This document shows positions 29,100-35,694 of a stretch of 64,000 nucleotides of DNA, one piece after another. The notes under the pieces were generated by a model, which searched no databases, was not told the origin of the DNA, and saw only the letters and a program-made list of their open reading frames with translations. Source of the DNA: Promicromonospora sukumoe (lineage in GTDB: Bacteria > Actinomycetota > Actinomycetes > Actinomycetales > Cellulomonadaceae); NCBI RefSeq assembly GCF_014137995.1, contig NZ_JACGWV010000001.1:2170001-2234000 (forward strand), written 5' to 3'. Numbering within the stretch: the stretch's first letter is position 1; every line of letters starts with the position of its first letter. Both the position numbers and the translations under genes were made by a program.

Positions 29100-29107
29100 C
29101 GTCAACG

Positions 29108-29119
29108 GTTTACGTAAAC
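29108..29119. promoter_or_regulatory. 12-bp palindrome after ftsR
   Basis: GTTTACGTAAAC is a perfect palindrome in an AT-rich patch 8 bp after the ftsR stop and about 100 bp before the DUF151 gene. It is a candidate operator. Confidence 0.35.
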
Positions 29120-29205
29120 GGTTCCGCCGTAACTTTTGCCGTCCGTGGACCGGGCCGTGACCAGGAATTTGACCCGACCGCGCGACGAGTGGTGGCAGGA
29201 CGCCG

Positions 29206-29211
29206 TACGGT
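29206..29211 (+). promoter_or_regulatory. -10 element for the DUF151 gene (leaderless)
   Basis: TACGGT ends 7 nt before the GTG start, matching the leaderless pattern. Confidence 0.45.
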
Positions 29212-29217
29212 GAAAGC

Positions 29218-29745
29218 GTGAGGCCGGACGACGTGCCGATGGTCCCCGTGGAAATCCTCGGCGTTCGACAGCAGCAACGCGATCAGGAGATCGTCGTGCT
29301 GCTGCTCGACAGCGCCGCCGACCTGGCCATCCCGATCGTGATCGGGGCACGCGAGGCCAGTGCCATCGCCATGGCCCAGGCGGGCCTGGCGACACCCCGC
29401 CCCATGACCCACGACCTGCTGCGCGACGTCCTGGGCGCCGTCGGCGTCGCCCTCGAACGGGTCGAGATCGTCGCACTGGAGGGCGGCATCTACTTCGCGG
29501 AGCTCGTCCTGAGCAACGGCGTGCACCTCGACTCGCGCGCCTCCGACGCGATCGCCCTGGCCGTGCGCACCGGCAGCCCCGTCCTGTGCTCGGCCGAGAT
29601 CGTCGCCCTGGCCGGCGTCGAGATCGTCGACGTCGACCAGCAGGCCGAGGTCGAACGGTTCCGCGACTTCCTCGACCACGTCACGCCCGAGGACTTCTCC
29701 GGCCCGCCCGGCGGCGGCGCCCAAGGAGGTGGGCGGACCGGCTGA
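29218..29745 (+). CDS. Bifunctional nuclease-family (DUF151/BFN) protein
   Basis: 175 aa. The DUF151 core is clear: MVPVEILGVR, IVIGAREASAIAMAQAGL, PRPMTHDLLRDVLGAVG, and LDSRASDAIALAVRTGSP. Plant members have RNase and DNase activity; the bacterial role is unknown. It stands between ftsR and a second MerR gene, the same order as Rv1828-Rv1829-Rv1830 in Mycobacterium. The C-terminal tail is Gly/Pro-rich. Confidence 0.9.
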   Translation: MRPDDVPMVPVEILGVRQQQRDQEIVVLLLDSAADLAIPIVIGAREASAIAMAQAGLATPRPMTHDLLRDVLGAVGVALERVEIVALEGGIYFAELVLSNGVHLDSRASDAIALAVRTGSPVLCSAEIVALAGVEIVDVDQQAEVERFRDFLDHVTPEDFSGPPGGGAQGGGRTG

Positions 29746-29792
29746 AAGGCGCCTGAACCGCGACACGCCGGAACGTATTACGGCGCGCATCT

Positions 29793-29821
29793 TTGAAATC
29801 ACCTTCGACGCGCCATAGCGT
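29793..29821 (+). promoter_or_regulatory. Sigma-70-type promoter of the second MerR gene
   Basis: TTGAAA (29793-29798) and TAGCGT (29816-29821) are spaced by 17 bp, the best -35/-10 pair in the window. The start site would be about 29828, giving a short leader with an AGGAGG ribosome site before the GTG at 29846. Confidence 0.65.
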
Positions 29822-29845
29822 GGTCACGACACCCCAGGAGGCACA

Positions 29846-30436
29846 GTGAACACCAGCGGTGAGAGAGCCACACGCGCTACGGTCCCGCACGGCGCGCAGG
29901 GTCTCCTCTTCGGTGAGGACCTGACGGAACAGGACGCCACGACCGGCTACCGGGGCACCACGGCGTGCCACATCGCCGGCATCACCTACCGGCAGCTCGA
30001 CTACTGGGCCCGCACCGGGCTCGTGGAGCCGAGCATCAAGCCCGCCACCGGGTCCGGCACCCACCGGTTGTACAGCTTCCGCGACATCCTCGTGCTCAAG
30101 GTCGTCAAGAGACTCCTCGACACCGGCGTCTCCCTCCAGCAGATCCGCACCGCCGTCACCGCACTGCGGGAACGCGGCGTGGAGGACCTGGCCCAGATCA
30201 CGCTCATGTCCGACGGCGCGAGCGTCTACGAGTGCACGTCACCCGACGAGGTCGTCGACCTGGTGGCCGGCGGACAAGGCGTCTTCGGCATCGCCGTCGG
30301 ACGCGTCTGGCGCGAGATCGAGGGCACCCTGGCCCAGATGCCGACCGAGACCCTCGAACCGGGCGAGCCCGGCGAGGTCCCGGAGGTCGAGGGCGACGAG
30401 CTCGCCCAACGCAGGGCGGCTCGCTCCGCCGTCTGA
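29846..30436 (+). CDS. MerR-family regulator (Rv1830-like)
   Basis: 196 aa. The winged-helix domain (about residues 33-105) reads RGTTACHIAGITYRQLDYWA, then RTGLVEPSIKPATGSGTHRL and YSFRDILVLKVVKRLLDTGV. A dimerisation helix and a conserved domain (TLMSDGASVYECTSPDEVVD, GQGVFGIAVGRVWREIEG) follow. It matches the Rv1830 group by sequence and neighbours. It has its own promoter, so it is expressed apart from DUF151. The acidic tail is variable. Confidence 0.88.
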   Translation: MNTSGERATRATVPHGAQGLLFGEDLTEQDATTGYRGTTACHIAGITYRQLDYWARTGLVEPSIKPATGSGTHRLYSFRDILVLKVVKRLLDTGVSLQQIRTAVTALRERGVEDLAQITLMSDGASVYECTSPDEVVDLVAGGQGVFGIAVGRVWREIEGTLAQMPTETLEPGEPGEVPEVEGDELAQRRAARSAV

Positions 30437-30601
30437 CCCCGCCTTCCGACCCGGCCGTCCGAAGCCCGACCTGCTTGCTCGCTCTGCTTGACCCGGCCGT
30501 CTGGCCAGGGGTCGCCACCGCACCCCGACCAGGCGGCTTGCTGTTGCCACGTCTCACCGGGGGCGCCGAGGGCACCTCCTGCTGGTCGCAGGTCACGGGC
30601 G

Positions 30602-30607
30602 TAGCCT
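30602..30607 (+). promoter_or_regulatory. -10 element for the metallo-hydrolase gene (leaderless)
   Basis: TAGCCT ends 7 nt before the ATG at 30614. Confidence 0.5.
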
Positions 30608-30613
30608 GCGAGC

Positions 30614-31348
30614 ATGCAGCTCACCTTCCACGGACACGCGTGCGTCTCCCTCGGCCTGCCCGGCACCTCGCCCGACAGCGCGTCCGGTAGTGATGCCGCG
30701 GGGACGCTCGTCATCGACCCCGGCACCTTCAGCGACACCACCACGGCCTTCGCCGGCGCGCGGGCCGTGCTGATCACGCACGACCACCCCGACCACGTCG
30801 ACGTGCTGGCCCTCGTGGAGCACCTCGCCGCCGCTCCGGACACCCAGGTGTGGGCCACGGGCCCGGCAGCGAGCGCCCTGCGTGAGGCGGGCGCCCCGGC
30901 GGACCGTGTGCACGAGGTGACGCCCGGGCAGGTGCTGGACGTCGCTGGCGCGCGAGTGACGGTGGGTGGCGGGGAGCATGCGCTGATCCACCCGGAGGTG
31001 CCGCGTGCGGTGAACGTGACGTACCTGGTGGAGCTGCCCGGGGCTGACGGGGTCGGTGGGGTCGGCGGTGGGAGCGTGTTCCACCCGGGTGACTCGTACG
31101 ACGTGCCGGCCGCGCTGCCCGAGGCCGGTCTGGGCGTGCTGCTGGTGCCGGTGTCGGGGCCGTGGATGCGGCTGTCCGAGGCGATCGACTTCGCGCGGTC
31201 GGTCCCCGCCGGCTTCGTGGTGCCGATCCACGACGGGCTGCTGTCGGAGATCGGGCACGCCCTGGTGGGCCGGTGGCTGGACACGGCCCGGCTGGGCGGT
31301 GACTACAAGTACGCCCGCTTGACCCCGGGGGAGTCCCTGGCGGTGTGA
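30614..31348 (+). CDS. Metallo-beta-lactamase-fold hydrolase (UlaG/YtnP-like)
   Basis: 244-aa metallo-hydrolase of the class with a short N-terminus (MQLTFHGHACVSL) and the metal site ITHDHPDHVDVLAL (HxHxDH). Further ligands are in GGGEHALIHPEVP, FHPGDSY and VPIHDGLL. The fold resembles the L-ascorbate-6-phosphate lactonase / UPF0173 group, but the substrate is unknown. The last 14 codons are part of a 130-bp repeat found again at the end of the mscS gene. Confidence 0.83.
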   Translation: MQLTFHGHACVSLGLPGTSPDSASGSDAAGTLVIDPGTFSDTTTAFAGARAVLITHDHPDHVDVLALVEHLAAAPDTQVWATGPAASALREAGAPADRVHEVTPGQVLDVAGARVTVGGGEHALIHPEVPRAVNVTYLVELPGADGVGGVGGGSVFHPGDSYDVPAALPEAGLGVLLVPVSGPWMRLSEAIDFARSVPAGFVVPIHDGLLSEIGHALVGRWLDTARLGGDYKYARLTPGESLAV

Positions 31349-31434
31349 CGCTCGCGGCGCCCCAGGCGGGTCCGGAAATGAGCGCGGGTCTGGTGGCGCC
31401 ATGCGCGCCGGGAGTGCCACCGGACCCGCGCTCA
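31305..31434 (+). repeat. 130-bp repeat, copy 1 (end of the metallo-hydrolase gene)
   Basis: Contains the last 14 codons of the gene, ending GESLAV, and an imperfect inverted repeat (31379-31399 with 31413-31434). About 80-85 percent identical by eye to 32593-32722, the same length and orientation. Confidence 0.85.
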
Positions 31435-31470
31435 CTACCTTGGCAACGACGCCAGCCCGACTGCTTTGCG

Positions 31471-31476
31471 TAGTTT
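31471..31476 (+). promoter_or_regulatory. -10 element for mscS (leaderless)
   Basis: TAGTTT ends 8 nt before the GTG at 31484 and supports that start over an upstream TTG or a later GTG. Confidence 0.45.
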
Positions 31477-31483
31477 GCGATCG

Positions 31484-32635
31484 GTGGCCGTGCTGCGTGA
31501 GGCTGGACGCGTGGCTGACGAAGACATCGAGCAGGCGACCAACCTGGCCGTGACCCTGGGATGGGCGGCTCTGGCCGTGACGGTCGCGTACGTGGCGGTC
31601 GCACTGGCCTTGAAGCTGGTGCGGGTCATGGCCCGAAGGAACACGACCGTCCAGGAGGTGGCGCTGCGACTGCGCAAGCCCGCGCACGCGACGTTCATGG
31701 TCCTGGCGATGTGGATCGCGGTCTGGTCCACCGCGAACCGTCGTGACCCGTGGTTCCCGGTGCTGGAGCACGTGGTGGTCGTCTCGGTCATCGTGAGCTC
31801 GGCGTGGATGATCGGCACCGTCGCGGTGGTGGTGGAGGACCGGGTGCTGCGACGGGTCGGCAACCGTCTGGCGGGCCGGTACGCGCGCCGGGCGCGGACC
31901 CAGGTCATGGTGGTTCGTCGGCTGACGATCGGCCTCGTCGCGATCCTTGCCAGTGCGGCGGTGCTGTTCACGTTCCCCGAGGCACGGGCAGCGAGCGCCA
32001 GTCTGCTGGCATCGGCGGGTGTGCTGTCCGTGGTCGCCGCGCTGGCGGCGCAGTCCTCGCTCGGGAACGTGTTCGCCGGGCTGCAGATCGCGTTCAGCGA
32101 CGCCGTGCGGGTCGGCGACGTCGTGGTCGTCGAGGGCGAGTGGGGCACGATCGAGGACATCACGCTGGCGTACGTGGTGGTGGGGATCTGGGACGAGCGC
32201 AAGCTGATCCTGCCGTGCACCTATTTCACGACGACGCCGTACGAGAACTGGACGCGACGGTCCTCCGAGGTGATGGGCACGGTGGAGATCGACGTGGACT
32301 TCCGTGTGCCGCTGGACGCGATGCGTGCGGAGCTGGAGCGTCTGGTGCGGGAGTCAGGGTTGTGGGACGGGCGTGTGGCGAGGCTGCAGGTGACGGCCGC
32401 CGTGTCGGGGACGGTGCGGACGAGGGTGCTGGTCAGTGGTGCGGACAGCTCGGCGCTGTGGGACCTGCGGTGCGCGGTGCGCGAAGGGCTGGTGACGTGG
32501 TTGCAGCGGGAGGCGCCGCACGCGTTGCCGCGGACGCGGTGGGAGACCGAGGCCCCGAGTGCGGTCAGAGCAGGGGCCGTGGAGGGAGGAGCACAAGTAC
32601 GCGCGCCTGGCCCGGGGGAGTCCCTGGCGGTGTGA
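31484..32635 (+). CDS. MscS-family small-conductance mechanosensitive channel
   Basis: 383 aa. Four or five membrane helices (the first near residues 22-45) lead to the MscS pore and beta domain: SLLASAGVLSVVAALAAQSS, LGNVFAGLQIAFSDAVRVGD, VVVVEGEWGTIEDITLAYVV, then the LILPCTYFTTTPYENWTR segment. The C-terminal ~15 residues (VRAPGPGESLAV) come from the 130-bp repeat, with a 1-bp frame change compared with the first copy, so the protein's native C-terminus has been replaced or extended. It gates ion flow during osmotic downshift. Confidence 0.86.
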   Translation: MAVLREAGRVADEDIEQATNLAVTLGWAALAVTVAYVAVALALKLVRVMARRNTTVQEVALRLRKPAHATFMVLAMWIAVWSTANRRDPWFPVLEHVVVVSVIVSSAWMIGTVAVVVEDRVLRRVGNRLAGRYARRARTQVMVVRRLTIGLVAILASAAVLFTFPEARAASASLLASAGVLSVVAALAAQSSLGNVFAGLQIAFSDAVRVGDVVVVEGEWGTIEDITLAYVVVGIWDERKLILPCTYFTTTPYENWTRRSSEVMGTVEIDVDFRVPLDAMRAELERLVRESGLWDGRVARLQVTAAVSGTVRTRVLVSGADSSALWDLRCAVREGLVTWLQREAPHALPRTRWETEAPSAVRAGAVEGGAQVRAPGPGESLAV

Positions 32636-32722
32636 CGCGCGCGGTGCCTCAGTCGGTCCGGGATTGAGCGCGGGTCTGGTAGCACTATCGGCGCGCAGAG
32701 TGCTACCAGACCTGCGCCCGCT
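32593..32722 (+). repeat. 130-bp repeat, copy 2 (end of the mscS gene)
   Basis: Same length and orientation as 31305-31434. It has lost one base compared with copy 1 in the coding part, so both reading frames end in GESLAV. Its inverted repeat (around 32670-32722) carries matched changes in both arms. Confidence 0.85.
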
Positions 32723-32736
32723 ACCTCGCACCTCAG

Positions 32737-32918
32737 TCAGAGCAGCAGTTCGCCCACTACGTTCACGTGCTCGTCGAGCAGCGCGGGGACGGGTTCGATC
32801 GGTCCTCGTCCACCACCGCGGCCTCTTGCGCCTGCCGGACCAAGGTGGCCGCATCCTCCTGCGGAATGTGTCCCGCGATGGCGCGAATCAGGCTAAAAAC
32901 AGTTGGTGAGACCGACAT
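32737..32918 (-). pseudogene. Decayed, truncated small gene next to the repeat
   Basis: From the ATG at 32918 the frame reads MSVSPTVFSLIRAIAGHIPQ and continues to a stop at 32763 (51 aa). A single frame change near 32800 would continue it as PVPALLDEHVNVVGELLL to a stop at 32737, which is like the start of the second half of a ~130-aa actinobacterial hypothetical family (recalled pattern, not a search). The remainder is missing where the 130-bp repeat begins. I therefore call it a frameshifted 3'-truncated remnant; a genuine 51-aa gene is the alternative. Confidence 0.45.
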
Positions 32919-32938
32919 GGTGTGAACGCCGTTCCTGG

Positions 32939-33229
32939 TCACTCCTCCTTGCGGAGATAGACCCATTCCTCACCCGTGGTCAGTTCACGGGGTTGCCCAG
33001 CGGGAACGTGGTCCGCTTCGAACGAGACGGTTACCGCGTCCGTGAAGTCGGCGATCGCATAGGTCTCCGCCTCGGACATGTTCTCCAGGTCATCCTCGGT
33101 GGGATCGTTCTCGAAGATGAGACGCACGGAGACGTCCTCAGCGAGGATCCGGACGGCGACACCCCGCAGGTTCGGGGTCACAAGGTTCCAGAACGCGCGC
33201 TGCAGCGAGAGAAGAACCTGCGTTCGCAA
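32939..33229 (-). CDS. Small immunity-like hypothetical protein
   Basis: 96 aa from a TTG at 33229 (a GGGGAG motif lies 12 nt before it). The pattern LLSLQRAFWNLVTPNLRGVA, NDPTEDDLENMSEAET, IADFTDAV and the WVYLRKE end resembles small proteins often seen as orphan immunity proteins of contact-dependent toxins; this is recollection, not a search. Codon use is less GC-biased than in neighbours. There is no toxin gene beside it. It lies 20 bp upstream of the decayed gene. Confidence 0.5.
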   Translation of the reverse strand: MRTQVLLSLQRAFWNLVTPNLRGVAVRILAEDVSVRLIFENDPTEDDLENMSEAETYAIADFTDAVTVSFEADHVPAGQPRELTTGEEWVYLRKEE

Positions 33230-33267
33230 GGTCGTCGACTTCTCCCCGGTCGATGCCGTCCTGAGCC

Positions 33268-34560
33268 TTACAGCAGCGGGCGGAGCGGGATGAGGAGGTA
33301 CTCGCCGATCTTGGCCAGGGCGCCGCGTTCCTCCCACTGGGCCAGGGTGAGCTCCTCCGCGTTGGACAGGTCCATCGCGAAGACGTCCTCCATGCGGGCG
33401 GCCAGGCCCGGGTCGACGATCTCGAGGTTGACCTCGTAGTTGCCCGTGAGGCTGAGGCGGTCGATGTTCGCCGTGCCGATGGTGGTCCAGCGGGCGTCGA
33501 TGGTGGCGGTCTTGGCGTGCACCATGGCGCCCTGGTACAGGAAGATCCGCACCCCGCCGCGCAGCAGGGACGCGTACTGACCACGGGCGAGCCAGTCCGC
33601 CACGACGTGGTTGGAGCGGTGGGGCACCAGGACGCGGACGTCGACGCCGCGGGCGGCGGCGGCCAGCAGGGCAGCGTGGATGTCGTGGTCCGGGATGAAG
33701 TACGCCTGCGTGATGTAGACGTGGTGGGTGGCCCGGTCGATCGCGTCGAGGTAGATGCCGCGGATCGGGAAGACCAGCTCGGACGGCGCGTTGCGGGCCG
33801 CCTTGAGGTGCGGCAGCCAGGTCCCGGAGCCGACGTCGGACAGGATGGGGTGGCGCGGCTTGCGGTGCCGGTTCCAGAAGTCGACGAACGCGTTGCGCAG
33901 CTCCCACACGGACGGGCCCTCGAGGCGCACGTGGGTGTCGCGCCACTGTGTGGCGTACAGGGAGCCGATGTTGTACCCGCCGACGAACCCGACCTCGTTG
34001 TCGACCACGAGGATCTTGCGGTGGTCACGCCCGGACTTGCGGACGTTGAGGTAGGCCATGCCGGGGCGCAGCGCGGGGAAGCGCAGCACGTGCACGCTGG
34101 GCGGGAAGCGGAAGAACGAGTAGGGCACCACGAGGTTGGCGAAGCCGTCGACGATGACGTAGACGTCGACGCCGCGCGCGGAGGCCTTGATCAGCTCGTC
34201 CTTGAAGAGCTGGCCCACCTCGTCGTTCTTCCAGATGTACGACTCCAGCATGACGCTCTTGCGGGCGCCGCGGATCGCGTCGAGCATCGCCTCGTACAGG
34301 TCGGCGCCGTACGTGTAGACCGTGGTGGCGGTCTCGTCGATGTGCTCGGTGAGCGGCTTCTCGGTGGGGAACTTCGCGGTCAGCGGGTGCAGGCGCCGTC
34401 GGACCATGTCGGTCGCGGTCAGTGCGACGGCGGCGGCGACGGGCACGGCGGCCGCGACGATCGCCGCGCGGGTCACGACCGAGCGGGCACGCTGCACGAA
34501 GTCGGTCGGGACGTCGAGCGTGAGCTTCGGAAAGTTACCGGGGATCTTGCGTTCAGCCAC
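33268..34560 (-). CDS. Phospholipase D-family phosphatidyltransferase (cardiolipin synthase-like)
   Basis: 430 aa. One N-terminal membrane helix (about 31-52) precedes two PLD half-sites: GRDHRKILVVDNEVGFVGG (near 195) and MVHAKTATIDARWTTIGTAN (near 355), each with the HxKx4D catalytic signature. The layout fits cardiolipin synthase ClsB-like enzymes that join two phosphatidylglycerols. The GTG at 34560 (VAERKIPG) is the most likely start; nothing upstream has a ribosome site. Confidence 0.87.
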   Translation of the reverse strand: MAERKIPGNFPKLTLDVPTDFVQRARSVVTRAAIVAAAVPVAAAVALTATDMVRRRLHPLTAKFPTEKPLTEHIDETATTVYTYGADLYEAMLDAIRGARKSVMLESYIWKNDEVGQLFKDELIKASARGVDVYVIVDGFANLVVPYSFFRFPPSVHVLRFPALRPGMAYLNVRKSGRDHRKILVVDNEVGFVGGYNIGSLYATQWRDTHVRLEGPSVWELRNAFVDFWNRHRKPRHPILSDVGSGTWLPHLKAARNAPSELVFPIRGIYLDAIDRATHHVYITQAYFIPDHDIHAALLAAAARGVDVRVLVPHRSNHVVADWLARGQYASLLRGGVRIFLYQGAMVHAKTATIDARWTTIGTANIDRLSLTGNYEVNLEIVDPGLAARMEDVFAMDLSNAEELTLAQWEERGALAKIGEYLLIPLRPLL

Positions 34561-34645
34561 GACCCTCACGGTACCCGGTCTCACGCCGCGGGACCCGGGA
34601 AGCACGCCGGGCCGGTAGAACGGCGGTGGAACATCAGGTGGAACG

Positions 34646-35188
34646 TCAGTGGAACGTCGTCGCGTAGTACGCCTGCCGGTCCACGGTCTCGACGGTGACG
34701 TCCTGGGTGCGTTCGAGGTGGCGGCGCAGGTTGTCGGCGAACCGCAGCGAGTCGTCGTTGAACCGGGAGACGTCGTAGGCGCACACGACGCGGTTGCGGG
34801 CGAGGTGGCCCACCAGCGCGTCGATCATGTCCATGAAGGTCCGGGTGGAGCGCCGTCCGGGGTGCGCCAGGGTGAAGCCGATGTACCAGAGGGCGCCGCG
34901 CGCGGCGTGCTCGGGGTAGCGGGCGGCGAAGAACTCGGGGCTGACCCACGGCACGGCCGCGAGGTCCGTCGCCAGGGTGGTCAGCCCGACCGGTTCGCCC
35001 TGCTCGTCGCGGGCCAGGAGCTTGGTCACGCGCGGGTCGGTCATCTCGGCGTCGAACTCCTCGCGGTGCAGCACGTGCCGGGCGGCGGCACGCGTGCGCA
35101 GCGGCTCGAACGCCTCGGCGTACAGGGTCCAGAACCCCTCGGCCACGGCGCCGTCCACGACGGTCTCGAAGGCGACGTCAGCGGTCAC
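34646..35188 (-). CDS. GNAT-like N-acetyltransferase
   Basis: 180 aa. A GNAT-like fold is suggested by the N-terminal FWTLYAEAFEPLRTRAA helix, the HREEFDAEMTDPRVTKLLAR strand pair and EPVGLTTLATDLAAVPWVSP, then ALWYIGFTLAHPGRRSTRTF as the acetyl-CoA-binding strand and helix. The classic Q/RxxGxG loop is only weakly kept. It follows the arginine decarboxylase with a 4-bp GTGA overlap, so it may act on agmatine or another decarboxylated product; this is inference. Confidence 0.65.
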   Translation of the reverse strand: MTADVAFETVVDGAVAEGFWTLYAEAFEPLRTRAAARHVLHREEFDAEMTDPRVTKLLARDEQGEPVGLTTLATDLAAVPWVSPEFFAARYPEHAARGALWYIGFTLAHPGRRSTRTFMDMIDALVGHLARNRVVCAYDVSRFNDDSLRFADNLRRHLERTQDVTVETVDRQAYYATTFH

Positions 35189-35694
35189 GGTCGTGCCCCT
35201 TCCATGCCGTCCCACCCCGTGCGCCGGTACGTCGCGACGACCACGGCGCACACCGGCAGCGTGACGCAGGTGATGCCCGTGACCTGGCGGCCCTCGGGGT
35301 GGTACGTGTTGCCGCGGGTCGCGGACAGGTCCTCCAGGCTGTGGGTCAGGTCCGACGAGACCTGCTCGAGGGACGGCCCCTCGTGCTCGACGAACAGGCC
35401 GGCCCCGCTGCCGTCCTCGTGCCGGGACCACGCGATCCCCGCCCAGGCCTCGTGTCCCGGCAGCGAGGTGTGGCCCTGGGCGTACACGCAGAACAGCAGG
35501 TCTCCGTGGTCGCCGCGGAGCTGCTCGCTCCCCGGGACCTCCAGCACGTCGCTCCCGGGCGGCACGATGGAGCTGAGCCGCACGAGGTTGAAGTTGCTGA
35601 CGCCGGCCGCGGCCAGGGCCGCGTCGAAGGCGGCCAGGGGCGTACGCCCCGTGCCACTGCCTGCGCTCACACGGATGGTCAGGGGACCGGTCAT
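35185..35694 (-). CDS. Pyruvoyl-dependent arginine decarboxylase (PvlArgDC) family
   Basis: 169-aa proenzyme. The self-cleavage site is visible as NLVRLSSIVPPGSD with Ser41-Ser42, where cleavage should give the beta chain and a pyruvoyl-capped alpha chain. Other family features are the early SAGSGTGRTPLAAFDAAL, GDLLFCVYAQGHTS, WAGIAWSRHEDGSGAGLFVE, and GRQVTGITCVTLPVCAVV. It makes agmatine from arginine in the family. The gene overlaps the hybrid kinase and the acetyltransferase genes by 4 bp each, an unusual operon. Confidence 0.85.
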   Translation of the reverse strand: MTGPLTIRVSAGSGTGRTPLAAFDAALAAAGVSNFNLVRLSSIVPPGSDVLEVPGSEQLRGDHGDLLFCVYAQGHTSLPGHEAWAGIAWSRHEDGSGAGLFVEHEGPSLEQVSSDLTHSLEDLSATRGNTYHPEGRQVTGITCVTLPVCAVVVATYRRTGWDGMEGARP

